Below are positions 33,912 through 42,219 of a stretch of 64,000 nucleotides of DNA, piece by piece (the stretch's first letter is position 1; each line of letters begins with the position of its first letter). Below the pieces are notes generated by a model. That model made no database searches and was not told where the DNA came from. It saw nothing but the letters and a program-made list of their open reading frames with translations. This DNA is from Anaerolineales bacterium (lineage in GTDB: Bacteria; Chloroflexota; Anaerolineae; Anaerolineales; Villigracilaceae). The stretch spans positions 3,773,223 to 3,837,222 of the forward strand of contig JABTTV010000001.1 in assembly GCA_015075725.1 (NCBI GenBank). Direction: 5' to 3'. A program made the position numbers and the translations under genes.

Positions 33912-33927
33912 ATTTTACCCTTATAAT
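33912..33927. promoter_or_regulatory. abutting divergent -10 boxes
   Basis: Minus-strand TAAAAT (33912-33917) serves cca with 7 nt to its ATG. Plus-strand TATAAT (33922-33927) has 7 nt to ATG 33935. Only four bases separate the two boxes, so the two polymerases cannot occupy both at once. Confidence 0.55.
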
Positions 33928-33934
33928 CTGGCGC

Positions 33935-33991
33935 ATGTCCCTGAACCCGAACCCGTCCCCTAGAATGTGTAACTCCCCCAGGTCTGGCTAG
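33935..33991 (+). CDS. putative 18-codon leader peptide before mazG
   Basis: A short ORF of 18 codons plus TAG, MSLNPNPSPRMCNSPRSG, starts exactly 7 nt after a consensus TATAAT, the same spacing as the leaderless genes nearby. Four of 18 codons are proline. A terminator hairpin follows 19 nt after the stop and lies directly before mazG, in a cluster that includes proS. This resembles a transcription-attenuation leader, but it could equally be a chance ORF in a small RNA of about 110 nt. Confidence 0.35.
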   Translation: MSLNPNPSPRMCNSPRSG

Positions 33992-34009
33992 GTTCGCTTA
34001 ATCGCGCCC

Positions 34010-34043
34010 AAACGGCTCTCCCAGGCTTGGCGAGCCGTTTTTT
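34010..34043 (+). terminator. terminator/attenuator hairpin directly upstream of mazG
   Basis: Nine-bp stem AAACGGCTC (34010-34018) / GAGCCGTTT (34032-34040) followed by TTTTTT (34038-34043). It ends only 5 nt before the mazG ATG at 34049, so transcripts started at the upstream TATAAT must read through it to express mazG. A dual role as attenuator is possible. Confidence 0.75.
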
Positions 34044-34048
34044 GTTGG

Positions 34049-34375
34049 ATGGTGAAAATGAAAGATTTGACGATCAAAGAATTGACAGAACAAATGCATG
34101 CGCTGGTGAAGTCGAAGGGATGGTACGAGGCGGACAGCAAACGCCCGCAGACACCGCGCAATCTGGCGGTCTCGCTTTCGATCGAGGCGGCGGAAATATT
34201 GGAGCATTTTCAATTTACCGATGAGATAAAAGACCGCGATGAATTGGGCAGCGAACTGGCAGATGTGATGCTGTATCTTTTGCAACTGGCTGCGATATCA
34301 GAGATCGACCTGGAAGAGGCGGTTCTGAAAAAGATCGAAACAAACAAGACGCGAACCTGGGATGTTGAAAAATGA
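34049..34375 (+). CDS. MazG-like nucleotide pyrophosphohydrolase
   Basis: 108-residue all-alpha NTP pyrophosphatase. The metal-binding pattern EAAEILEHFQ (ExxE) and ELADVMLYLLQL (ExxD) are the two halves of the MazG active site; the KGWYEADSKRPQTPRNLAVSLSIEAAE start is typical of the dCTPase/RS21-like branch. It hydrolyses non-canonical or excess nucleoside triphosphates. ATG 34049 or 34058 may start translation. Overlaps the LOG gene by ATGA. Confidence 0.85.
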   Translation: MVKMKDLTIKELTEQMHALVKSKGWYEADSKRPQTPRNLAVSLSIEAAEILEHFQFTDEIKDRDELGSELADVMLYLLQLAAISEIDLEEAVLKKIETNKTRTWDVEK

Positions 34376-34899
34376 ACGTAACCGTATTTGGCGGCGCGCA
34401 GCCGAAAGAAGGAACACCTGCATACGAAGAGGCGCGCGAACTAGGCTCGCTCCTCGCCCAGCGCGGACACGTTGTATTGAGCGGCGGTTACATGGGCACG
34501 ATGGAAGCCGTCTCGCGCGGCGCGAACGAAGCGGGCGGGCACGTCATCGGCGTGACCTGTGAAGACATCGAAGCCTGGAGACCGACAAAAGCCAACGGCT
34601 GGGTGAAAGAGGAAAGAAGGAAAAAAACACTTCATGAAAGAATCCTGGCGCTGATCGAAGGCTGCGATGCGGCAATGGCGCTCCCCGGCGGCGCAGGCAC
34701 GCTGACCGAAATCATGATGATGTGGAATTTGATGATCGTAGAGTCCCTGCCCCGGAGACCGTTGGTACTGATCGGGCGGGGTTGGCAGTCCACCTTCGAC
34801 CAGTTCTTCGGCGAATTTGAAATTTACATGCCTGCCCACCAAAGAGAGTTGTTATACTTTGCGGGCGATGTACAAACTGCAGTGAAATATTTGGGATAA
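34372..34899 (+). CDS. LOG family protein (cytokinin riboside 5'-monophosphate phosphoribohydrolase-like)
   Basis: 175-residue Rossmann-like protein with the LOG signature PGGAGTLTE (about residues 102-110) and an N-terminal VTVFGGAQP strand. LSGGYMGTMEAVSRGA is the nucleotide-binding segment. Relatives cleave nucleoside monophosphates to base and ribose 5-phosphate, which matches a nucleotide-sanitation partnership with the MazG-like enzyme it is translationally coupled to. Confidence 0.85.
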   Translation: MNVTVFGGAQPKEGTPAYEEARELGSLLAQRGHVVLSGGYMGTMEAVSRGANEAGGHVIGVTCEDIEAWRPTKANGWVKEERRKKTLHERILALIEGCDAAMALPGGAGTLTEIMMMWNLMIVESLPRRPLVLIGRGWQSTFDQFFGEFEIYMPAHQRELLYFAGDVQTAVKYLG

Positions 34900-34902
34900 A
34901 TC

Positions 34903-34967
34903 GTAGGGGCGGCGTTCCGCCGCCCAAAAAATCATACAATCACAGGGCGAGGAGACCTCGCCCCTAC
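34903..34967. repeat. GTAGGGG-bounded repeat element
   Basis: Outer ends GTAGGGG (34903-34909) and CCCCTAC (34961-34967) are reverse complements. Inside are two hairpins, GGGCGGCG-TTC-CGCCGCCC and GGGCGAGG-AGA-CCTCGCCC. The 65-bp non-coding unit fills the LOG-proS spacer and looks like a dispersed REP/MITE-like element. Confidence 0.6.
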
Positions 34968-34986
34968 AATGAAAAACGAGGTCAAT

Positions 34987-36426
34987 ATGGCTGAAGACAA
35001 ACTACCCACCCGAGCAGACGACTTTTCCGAATGGTACAACCAGTTGGTCGTGCGCGCAGACATGGCGGATTACTCGCCCGTGCGCGGATGCATGGTGGTC
35101 AAGCCATATGGCTGGGCGCTTTGGGAAAACATCTGTTCGTGGCTGGATACCGAATTCAAGAAGACCGGTCACGTCAACGCAGCGTTCCCGACCCTCATCC
35201 CGATGTCGTTCTTCGAAAAAGAGAAGGAACATGTGGAAGGTTTCGCGCCAGAGTTGGCGGTCGTCACCCACGGCGGCGGACAAGAACTCGAAGAGAAGCT
35301 AGCCGTCCGCCCCACCTCCGAAACCATCATCGGTCACATGTATGCCAAATGGGTCAAATCATGGCGCGACCTGCCGCTGTTGATCGTGCAGTGGGGTTCG
35401 GTCATGCGTTGGGAATTGCGCACCAAACTCTTCCTGCGCACGGCAGAATTCTACTGGCATGAAGGTCACACCGCACATGCCAGCGAAGAAGAAGCCAAAG
35501 AGGAGATGTACCGCATTCTCGACATCTACGAACGCTTCTGCCTCGAAGAAGCCGCCATCCCTGTGTTCAAGGGAACCAAGAGCGAGACAGAACGCTTCGC
35601 AGGCGCACAGATCACGACATCCATTGAAGCAATGATGTGGGACAAGCGCGCGCTGCAATCGGGCACATCTCACTACTTCGGTGATAATTTCTCAAAAGCG
35701 TTCGAGATCCAATTCTTGAACAAAGACAACAAACTGACCTACGCGCAAACGACATCGTGGGCGATCTCGTCCCGCATCATTGGCGCGATGATCATGGTGC
35801 ACGGCGATGACAACGGTCTCGTCCTGCCGCCCCGCCTCGCACCTATCCAGGCTGTGGTCGTGCCAATCTTCAAGAATGATGCGGAAAAAGAAAAGGTGAT
35901 GGAAGTTGCCGACCGCCTCTTCGCTGAACTCAAGTCTGCGGGCGTGCGCGTCAAGTTTGACGACCGCGACAACGTTTCTTCCGGCTTCAAGTTCAACGAC
36001 TGGGAAATGCGCGGCGTACCCGTGCGCGTGGAGATCGGTCCCAAAGACGTGGAAAAAGGCACCGTCGCTCTCGCCCGCCGCGACAAGCCCGGCAGGGAAG
36101 GCAAGACTTTTGTCTCGCAGGAAGGCATCGCCGACACGGTCAAGACTCTGCTGACCGACGTGCAAGCGTCCCTGCTCAAACGCGCCACCGAATATCGCGA
36201 CTCGAACATCCACGACGTGAAGACCTTCGATGAACTAAAAAAAGTCGTGCAAGACGGTTGGGCATTTGCCTTTTGGTGCGAATCGACCGAATGTGAGAAG
36301 AAGGTCAAGGAAGAGGCAAAAGCCACCACGCGCAACATCCCCTTCAATCAACCCGAGGGAGAAGGCATGTGCGTGGTTTGTGGAAAAGCCAGTAAACGCA
36401 AAGTTTATTTTGCCAAGGCTTACTAA
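34987..36426 (+). CDS. proS: prolyl-tRNA synthetase (archaeal/eukaryotic type)
   Basis: 479-residue class II synthetase charging tRNA-Pro. The N-terminal FSEWYNQLVVRADMADYSPVRG segment, motif 2 (RWELRTKLFLRTAEFYWHEGH) and motif 3 (GDDNGLVLPPRLAP) are clear. The anticodon-binding domain spans about 290-390, followed by a C-terminal zinc-like domain with four cysteines (Cys in FWCESTEC and MCVVCG) ending in tyrosine. This architecture is the ProS type 3 form lacking the editing insert of the bacterial form. Start at ATG 34987 follows GAGG; an in-frame ATG at 34969 lies at the edge of the repeat element. Confidence 0.94.
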   Translation: MAEDKLPTRADDFSEWYNQLVVRADMADYSPVRGCMVVKPYGWALWENICSWLDTEFKKTGHVNAAFPTLIPMSFFEKEKEHVEGFAPELAVVTHGGGQELEEKLAVRPTSETIIGHMYAKWVKSWRDLPLLIVQWGSVMRWELRTKLFLRTAEFYWHEGHTAHASEEEAKEEMYRILDIYERFCLEEAAIPVFKGTKSETERFAGAQITTSIEAMMWDKRALQSGTSHYFGDNFSKAFEIQFLNKDNKLTYAQTTSWAISSRIIGAMIMVHGDDNGLVLPPRLAPIQAVVVPIFKNDAEKEKVMEVADRLFAELKSAGVRVKFDDRDNVSSGFKFNDWEMRGVPVRVEIGPKDVEKGTVALARRDKPGREGKTFVSQEGIADTVKTLLTDVQASLLKRATEYRDSNIHDVKTFDELKKVVQDGWAFAFWCESTECEKKVKEEAKATTRNIPFNQPEGEGMCVVCGKASKRKVYFAKAY

Positions 36427-36437
36427 AAAACAGTAAT

Positions 36438-36482
36438 CAGTGACCAGTGATCAGTAGACAGTAATCTGATCACTGGTCACTG
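36438..36482. repeat. 17-bp perfect inverted repeat
   Basis: CAGTGACCAGTGATCAG (36438-36454) and its reverse complement (36466-36482) with an 11-nt loop, embedded in degenerate CAGTGATCA-type repeats after proS. No T-run, so it is an intergenic repeat more than a classical terminator. Confidence 0.7.
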
Positions 36483-36501
36483 TCCACTGATCACTGCTCT
36501 T

Positions 36502-37932
36502 ATGCCCGCCATCGACCTGACCCGCCTCCGCAAACAAGCGAACCGTTTAGCAGATTTCTTCTTCCTGCCAGACGAGTTCATGAAGCATCTGCGTGAGATA
36601 TTGGAGTTCTACGTCAATTACACGCTGCGCACGGTGGAAAATGTCGCCCCGGGCTCAAACCTCAAGACCTACCGCACGCCCCCCGCTGTCTTAACTCATA
36701 TTCAAAATGAACTGCGCCTCAAAGCGGAGGAAAATCCGCACTTCGCGCTCGAACTCGCCGACCTGCTCTGGGACGAAGGGGCACTCGAAACACGCCTGCT
36801 TGCTTCGTATTTACTTGGGCGCATCCCACCGCAGGAGCAACGCCTGCTTCCCCGCATCACCGCATGGACTCAGCAGATCCGCGATCCGGAAGTGCGCGTG
36901 GCATTGCTCACGACAAGTCTCACCCGCATGCGCAAGGAAACGCCGAATCAATTCCTCGTCCTTGTGCGTGAATACCTGCATCCCGAACGACAACGCACCT
37001 GGTCGAACGGCATTCAAGCGCTCATCCCCATGATCGCAGACTCAGACTTTGAGAACCTGCCAGCCGTCTTCGACCTCGTCGAACCCATCGTCGAAGCCGC
37101 CCCGTCCACCCTGCAATATGATCTCACTGATCTCATCGTCACGCTCTATCGCGCTTCGCCTAATGAAACTGTATTTATGCTGAAACACATTCTCACTACC
37201 ACTGAGAATCAAATGACATCGGTCACCATGCGCCGCATCTCGCCAGACTTCCCGCCTCCTTTGCAAAAGGAACTGCGCGACCTGCTCCGCCCGCAATCAT
37301 TGGTCGTCGCCAGACCCTCTGAGCCCGATGACTTCATCGACGAGAACGCGCCCTCTGAAGAAAAAGCCACACCTGCCCTGGCGGGCGGTGCCAGGGAACC
37401 CGCCCGCAAGCCGAGAAAAAAGAAAATGGATAACTCACACATCATCTACCTCCATGGCTCCGAAAGCAACAGCCAGAGCGGCAAAGCACGTCAGTTCGCG
37501 GAGAAGTTTCCCGGCATGGTCACACCAGATTTCATCGGTGGGTTCGACGAGCGCATGGCGCAGCTCAAAAAGATCCTAGGCCGCAAAAAAGGTTGGACGA
37601 TCATTGGCTCCTCTCTGGGCGGATTAATGGGAACGGTCTTCACCTGCAAAAATCCGGATCGAGTCCGCAAGTTGATACTGCTCGCCCCGGCTTTGATGAA
37701 AGGACCCTTCGGCTCATATCTTGATCTTAAGCCTGTCTCTGTACCCACGACCGTCATCCACGGGACAGCGGATGATGTCGTCCCGCTCGACGAGGCACGC
37801 ACCTACGCCGAGAAATTCTTCACCAATCTAAAATACATCGTCGTGAACGATGGTCACCGCCTGCAAGAGGCGTTCAAGGAATTGAATTGGGAAGAAATTC
37901 TCGGGGACGATACGGAGTCCAAAGTCTCCTGA
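36502..37932 (+). CDS. fusion: helical-repeat domain plus alpha/beta hydrolase
   Basis: 476 residues. The first ~290 are helical with HEAT/ARM-like spacing (repeated LADLLWDEGALETRLLASYLLG-type helices) and no recognised enzyme motif. The last ~165 form a compact alpha/beta hydrolase: IIYLHGSESN, the nucleophile elbow GSSLGG, an Asp in HGTADDVVP and the late His in VNDGHRL, similar to YqiA-type esterases. The linker (TPALAGGAREPARKPRKKK) is partly encoded by a palindrome at 37376-37396. An internal ATG at 37426 could start the hydrolase alone. Either a true fusion or two genes joined by repeat insertion. Confidence 0.7.
   Translation: MPAIDLTRLRKQANRLADFFFLPDEFMKHLREILEFYVNYTLRTVENVAPGSNLKTYRTPPAVLTHIQNELRLKAEENPHFALELADLLWDEGALETRLLASYLLGRIPPQEQRLLPRITAWTQQIRDPEVRVALLTTSLTRMRKETPNQFLVLVREYLHPERQRTWSNGIQALIPMIADSDFENLPAVFDLVEPIVEAAPSTLQYDLTDLIVTLYRASPNETVFMLKHILTTTENQMTSVTMRRISPDFPPPLQKELRDLLRPQSLVVARPSEPDDFIDENAPSEEKATPALAGGAREPARKPRKKKMDNSHIIYLHGSESNSQSGKARQFAEKFPGMVTPDFIGGFDERMAQLKKILGRKKGWTIIGSSLGGLMGTVFTCKNPDRVRKLILLAPALMKGPFGSYLDLKPVSVPTTVIHGTADDVVPLDEARTYAEKFFTNLKYIVVNDGHRLQEAFKELNWEEILGDDTESKVS
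37376..37396. repeat. palindrome in the linker of the fusion gene
   Basis: CCCTGGC (37376-37382) and GCCAGGG (37390-37396) enclose GGGCGGT. It is translated in frame as part of the Ala/Gly/Pro linker between the two domains. Confidence 0.55.
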
Positions 37933-38002
37933 CTTTGGATTTTTTCTTTTCATGATTGCACTCGAACATTGGGGGATATTCGAGCGCAAAATAGGATACG
38001 AC

Positions 38003-39298
38003 ATGAAACAACACAACTACTGGCACACCACAGTCCAAATGCCGGACCCCTCGACAGGCTCAGGGCAGGCTCTCACCTCCATCCCCGCCAAAGTGGATGT
38101 GGCGATCATCGGCGGCGGATACACAGGTTTGAGCGCAGCGCGGACGCTGGCGAAGCAGGGCGTGAGTGTGGTCGTGCTCGAAGCGGAGAATATCGGTTGG
38201 GGAGCGAGTTCCCGCAATGGCGGCATGACGTTAACCGGGCTGAAACCAGCCATGCAAACGGTCATCAAAAAATATGGGCGGGAGCTGGCAAAGGAATTGT
38301 TTCAGTGCTCGCTGGATTCTGTCAACATCGTCGAGCAGATCGTCAGGGAGGAAAATATTGACTGCGGTTTTGCGCGGACAGGCCACTTGCTGACAGCGAA
38401 CAAGCCGAAGCACTACGAGTCTCTGCAAGGCGAAGTGGAATTCATGGCGAAGGAATTCAATCACGACGTGCGGCTGGTCTCGCCGAAAGACTTGCGCTCT
38501 GAGATCGGTACGGATTTGTATCACGGCGCGCTCGTGGATGAAGTCAGCGGCGGGTTGAATCCGGCTCAATATGTGGTGGGACTCGCAGATGCAGCAGTCA
38601 GGGCGGGGGCAAAACTCTGCGCGCGAGCGCGGGTCACCAAGATCGAGCGAGAAGAGAACCGGTTCTTCATCCAAACAGAAAGGGGGAATTTGGAGGCGGA
38701 GTCCGTTTTGGTGGCGACATCCGGGTATACAGGCGGGGTCACAAAGAAATTTCAAAAGAAGATTATCCCGATTGGTTCGTTCATTATTGCAACAGAACGA
38801 CTCCCGGATGAACTCGCGCACGAACTCAGCCCGAAGAATCGCATGATCTTTGATTACAAACATTTCCTGAATTATTTCAGGCTGTGGGATAACCGCATGA
38901 TCTTTGGCGGACGCGCGGCGTTCTTCCCGGAGAATGAAAACACGATTGCTCAAAGCGGTGAGATTTTGCGGCGCGAGATGATTCAGGTATACCCGCAATT
39001 GAAGGACGTGAAGGTGGAATACGTCTGGGGCGGCACGCTTGATTTTGCATTCGATCAAATGACCCACGTGGGCGAAGAGGATGGGATTTTTTATTCGCTG
39101 GGCTATGCCGGGCATGGCGTGGCGATGGCGACGTATTTGGGCGCGACAGTTGCCGATGCGATGATGAATGGAAATATCGAAGAGCACCCCTTCGCGAAGT
39201 TCGATTTCCCCGGCGCGCCTTTGGGGTTGTATAACGGCAGCCCCTGGTTTTTGCCGTTCGCAGGATTATGGTACAAGATTTTGGATTTGATTGAGTAG
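38003..39298 (+). CDS. FAD-dependent amine/amino-acid oxidoreductase (DAO family)
   Basis: 431-residue flavoprotein. FAD-binding motif VAIIGGGYTGLSAARTL near residues 31-47, then VVVLEAENIGWGASSRNGG. The C-terminal region has YVWGGTLDFAFDQMTHVG and the late FAD motif LGYAGHGVAMATYLG, as in PuuB/glycine-oxidase-like proteins. It probably oxidises an amine or secondary amino acid. Start at ATG 38003. Residues about 14-23 (DPSTGSGQAL) are encoded by a dispersed repeat inserted in frame before the Rossmann fold. Confidence 0.87.
   Translation: MKQHNYWHTTVQMPDPSTGSGQALTSIPAKVDVAIIGGGYTGLSAARTLAKQGVSVVVLEAENIGWGASSRNGGMTLTGLKPAMQTVIKKYGRELAKELFQCSLDSVNIVEQIVREENIDCGFARTGHLLTANKPKHYESLQGEVEFMAKEFNHDVRLVSPKDLRSEIGTDLYHGALVDEVSGGLNPAQYVVGLADAAVRAGAKLCARARVTKIEREENRFFIQTERGNLEAESVLVATSGYTGGVTKKFQKKIIPIGSFIIATERLPDELAHELSPKNRMIFDYKHFLNYFRLWDNRMIFGGRAAFFPENENTIAQSGEILRREMIQVYPQLKDVKVEYVWGGTLDFAFDQMTHVGEEDGIFYSLGYAGHGVAMATYLGATVADAMMNGNIEEHPFAKFDFPGAPLGLYNGSPWFLPFAGLWYKILDLIE
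38049..38064. repeat. dispersed repeat unit inside the FAD oxidoreductase gene
   Basis: CCTCGACAGGCTCAGG, a unit I recognise as a common dispersed repeat in environmental bacterial genomes, translated in frame to a Ser/Thr/Gly-rich insertion near the N-terminus. Confidence 0.5.
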
Positions 39299-39429
39299 TT
39301 GACTTACTCCTACGTCAACGGATGCGCCCGAGAAGGCATCCTGCGCCTCAACAGCCTGGATTTTGGATTGGGTGGAGTAAAAAAATCGTATTAGAATTGC
39401 GCCTAATATTTACAACTCAGGAGGCTGGC

Positions 39430-41328
39430 ATGGCGAAGAAGAAGGAAATGGAAGGCGAAGTCTATTATCCGTCTGAGCAGGTCGTCGCGCAGGCGCGCGT
39501 GAAGGATTGGGAGGCGATGGCTGAAAAAGCCGACAAGGACCTGGAGGGCTTCTGGGCGGCGGAAGCCTCTGAATTGGAATGGTATAAAAAGTGGGACAAG
39601 GTACTGGACGACTCAAAGAAACCTTTCTTCAAATGGTTTACCGGCGCGAAGGTCAACATCGTCCACAACGCGATCGACCGGCATCTCAAAACATATCGCA
39701 AGAACAAACTTGCCCTGATCTGGGAAAGCGAAGACGGCAAGGAACATCTCACGTATTCATACTTTGCCATGAACCGCGAAGTCTCGCGCATGGCGAACAT
39801 CATCAAAGCCATGGGCGTGCGCAAAGGCGACCGCGTGACCATCTACATGGGGCGCGTCCCGGAAATCGTCTTTGCCATGCTGGCGTGCGCAAAGATCGGC
39901 GCGGTGCATTCGGTCGTCTTCGGCGGATTCTCGGCGGAAGCATTGCACGGACGCATCGAAGACAGCCAGTCGAAACTGGTCATCACGCAGGACGGCAACT
40001 ACGTCAACGGCAAGATCGTCAATCTCAAACGCACAGTGGACGAGGCTCTTAAGCGATGCCCGTCCGTCGAAAATGTTCTGGTTGTGCGGCGCACCGGGCA
40101 GGACACGCCCATGGATCCGCTCCGCGATCACTGGTATCACGAACTTGCAAAACTCCCCGTCGCGAATGGAAAATGCCCCACAGAAGAAATGGATGCGGAG
40201 GACCCGCTCTACATCCTTTACACATCCGGTTCCACCGGCAAACCCAAAGCCATCCTTCATGTTCACGGCGGATATATGGTCGGGACGTACACGACGCTCA
40301 AATATGTTTTCGACCTCAAAGACGAAGACCGATTCTGGTGCGCGGCAGATCCCGGCTGGGTGACCGGACATTCGTATATCGTTTATGGTCCGCTGCTCAA
40401 CGGCGCGACCTCATTCATGTTCGAAGGCGGACCGGCATATCCGTACCCGAATCGCTGGTGGCAGTGTGTCGAACGTTACGGAATCAACATCCTCTACACC
40501 GCGCCCACAGCCATCCGCGGATTGATGCGCTTTGGCGAGGCATGGCCCAATAAACACGATCTCTCATCCCTGCGCCTGCTCGGCAGTGTCGGCGAGCCGA
40601 TCAACCCCGAAGCATGGAAGTGGTATCACCGCGTCATCGGCAAGGAGCAATGTCCCATCATGGATACGTGGTGGCAGACCGAGACCGGCATGTTCATGAT
40701 CACGCCCACGCCGACGGTCCCGCTCAAGCCCGGCTCAGGCACACGCCCATTCTTCGGTCAACAAGCCGAGATCGTGGATGAGGCGGGGAATCCGGTCAAG
40801 GATGGGGACGAGGGATATCTCGTCCTCAAGCGGCCGTGGCCCTCGATGCTTCGTACCATCTATGGCGACCCGGATCGTTACGTGAACCAATACTGGTCCA
40901 AGTTCCCGGGCAAATACCTCGCCGGAGATTCCGCCCGCCGCGATGCGGATGGCTATTACTGGATCATCGGCCGCGTGGACGATGTGATCAACGTCTCGGG
41001 GCACCGCCTCGGCACAGCAGAGATCGAATCAGCGCTGGTGAGTCATCCTGCCGTTGCTGAAGCGGCGGCGATCGGCCTTCCGCACGAAGTCAAAGGGACG
41101 GGCATCCATGCATTTTGTTTGCTGCGCGCCGGTTTCGCTCCCTCCGAATCGTTAGCCGAAGAATTGCGCCAGCACGTCGCCAAGGTCATCAGCCCGATCG
41201 CAAGACCCGAAGACGTGAAGTTCGTGGATAAACTTCCAAAAACGAGAAGCGGCAAGATCATGCGCCGCGTGTTGAAGGCAAGGGCGCAGGGATTGCCGGA
41301 AGGCGATGTGAGCACGTTGGAGGAATAG
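39430..41328 (+). CDS. acs: acetyl-CoA synthetase (AMP-forming)
   Basis: 632-residue acyl-adenylate-forming enzyme converting acetate, ATP and CoA to acetyl-CoA. The P-loop YTSGSTGKPKAI, the VTGHSYIVYGPL and TWWQTETGMFMI motifs, SGHRLGTAEIE hinge, and C-terminal TRSGKIMRR with Lys609, the residue acetylated for control in known Acs enzymes. Length is normal. Start at ATG 39430 is fixed by AGGAGG 7 nt upstream; the ORF upstream to 39322 is not homologous. A terminator follows at 41371. Confidence 0.95.
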   Translation: MAKKKEMEGEVYYPSEQVVAQARVKDWEAMAEKADKDLEGFWAAEASELEWYKKWDKVLDDSKKPFFKWFTGAKVNIVHNAIDRHLKTYRKNKLALIWESEDGKEHLTYSYFAMNREVSRMANIIKAMGVRKGDRVTIYMGRVPEIVFAMLACAKIGAVHSVVFGGFSAEALHGRIEDSQSKLVITQDGNYVNGKIVNLKRTVDEALKRCPSVENVLVVRRTGQDTPMDPLRDHWYHELAKLPVANGKCPTEEMDAEDPLYILYTSGSTGKPKAILHVHGGYMVGTYTTLKYVFDLKDEDRFWCAADPGWVTGHSYIVYGPLLNGATSFMFEGGPAYPYPNRWWQCVERYGINILYTAPTAIRGLMRFGEAWPNKHDLSSLRLLGSVGEPINPEAWKWYHRVIGKEQCPIMDTWWQTETGMFMITPTPTVPLKPGSGTRPFFGQQAEIVDEAGNPVKDGDEGYLVLKRPWPSMLRTIYGDPDRYVNQYWSKFPGKYLAGDSARRDADGYYWIIGRVDDVINVSGHRLGTAEIESALVSHPAVAEAAAIGLPHEVKGTGIHAFCLLRAGFAPSESLAEELRQHVAKVISPIARPEDVKFVDKLPKTRSGKIMRRVLKARAQGLPEGDVSTLEE

Positions 41329-41370
41329 CAAGGGCAGGGAATAGTTAGAAGGGAATAGTGAATATGAATT

Positions 41371-41411
41371 GCCCCGCGACGAGATGAAAGTCCAGATCGC
41401 GGGGCGTTTTT
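41371..41411 (+). terminator. rho-independent terminator after acs
   Basis: Nine-bp stem GCCCCGCGA / TCGCGGGGC (41371-41379 and 41397-41405) then GTTTTTG. Confidence 0.8.
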
Positions 41412-41496
41412 GTTTATTACAAAATTGCAAGTCATAAAAGGTGGAAACCTTCATATAATCCGCCCAGCTTTTTATCCCACCCCAGGAGAGTCAGAG

Positions 41497-42084
41497 ATGA
41501 AAAAGTTTGTCAGCAACGAGATATTTTTGGGAACGATGATCGCCATCCTGTCCGTGCTGACCGCCTTCGTCAGTTACCAGGGCGCCATGGCAGACTCGGA
41601 ACAGAACAAGTACGAGATCCTCGGCATGCAGCAACTGAACGACGGCAACGCCGAGTACCTGCGCGCCAACCAGGATATCACGCAGGATTACAACTACTTC
41701 GACAACTGGTACTTGAACGTGGATGAACGCCCAGAGATCGCCGAGTACTATGAATTCAATTTCTCCGAGCCGCTTGCGGCCGCCATCGAAAGCGACCCCG
41801 ATGTCGTCTGGACCGACGACTATTACGACAGCATGTATCTCGATGCCACCCTTTTATGGGATAAATCCGACGCGAATTTTGACCTCGCCTCGCAATACGA
41901 TGAACGCGGCGACCAATTGCAACTGGTCATGCTCATCATGGCGCTTGGTCTCGCCTTTGTCGCCTGGGCATCCCTGCTCGGCGCGGAGAGCAACATGCGC
42001 GTCCTGTTTGCGGTATTCGGGTTGATCGCGCTGGTCTCCGGACTTGCCATATATTTCCTCCTCGTCCCGGTGGTGGCTGCGTAA
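41497..42084 (+). CDS. membrane protein with three predicted helices
   Basis: 195 residues. One N-terminal helix (about 7-27, IFLGTMIAILSVLTAFVSY), a long acidic, Tyr/Asp-rich extracytoplasmic or cytoplasmic region (30-140), then two helices (about 147-165 and 172-192). No family confidently recognised; the organisation resembles DUF4337-like proteins. Preceded by TATAAT near 41455 and by the AGGAGAG site. Monocistronic between two terminators. Confidence 0.65.
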   Translation: MKKFVSNEIFLGTMIAILSVLTAFVSYQGAMADSEQNKYEILGMQQLNDGNAEYLRANQDITQDYNYFDNWYLNVDERPEIAEYYEFNFSEPLAAAIESDPDVVWTDDYYDSMYLDATLLWDKSDANFDLASQYDERGDQLQLVMLIMALGLAFVAWASLLGAESNMRVLFAVFGLIALVSGLAIYFLLVPVVAA

Positions 42085-42099
42085 AGTGACCGCGCAGGT

Positions 42100-42130
42100 G
42101 AACGCGTCTCGTCGAGAGTCGCGTTCTTTA
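42100..42130 (+). terminator. probable terminator
   Basis: GAACGCG (42100-42106) / CGCGTTC (42120-42126) stem extended by TCTC/GAGA, followed by TTTATT. A second GC-rich hairpin (GGCGGC-AGGAC-GCCGCC, 42168-42184) lies closer to the convergent M23 gene. Confidence 0.55.
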
Positions 42131-42219
42131 TTAAACCTCATTCATAAGTGCTTCCGCCGCAGTCCCCGGCGGCAGGACGCCGCCTTGAGCAAGATAGAAT
42201 TGCGACTTTTGCAGGAAGT

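Noticed and set aside
33930..34043. SRP RNA, tRNA or other classical small RNA between cca and mazG
   Set aside because: No SRP GGAAGNAGC-type core, no T-loop or acceptor pairing; the segment is better described as a leader with a terminator.
34987..35100. T-box riboswitch upstream of proS or mazG
   Set aside because: No TGGNACCGCG-type antiterminator sequence in either leader; the only hairpin is a plain terminator before mazG.
36427..36501. CRISPR-like repeat array after proS
   Set aside because: Degenerate CAGTGATCA units without regular spacers; it is a single inverted repeat.
38231..39187. Minus-strand ORF opposite the FAD oxidoreductase
   Set aside because: Antisense shadow with no domain; the FAD motifs are on the plus strand.
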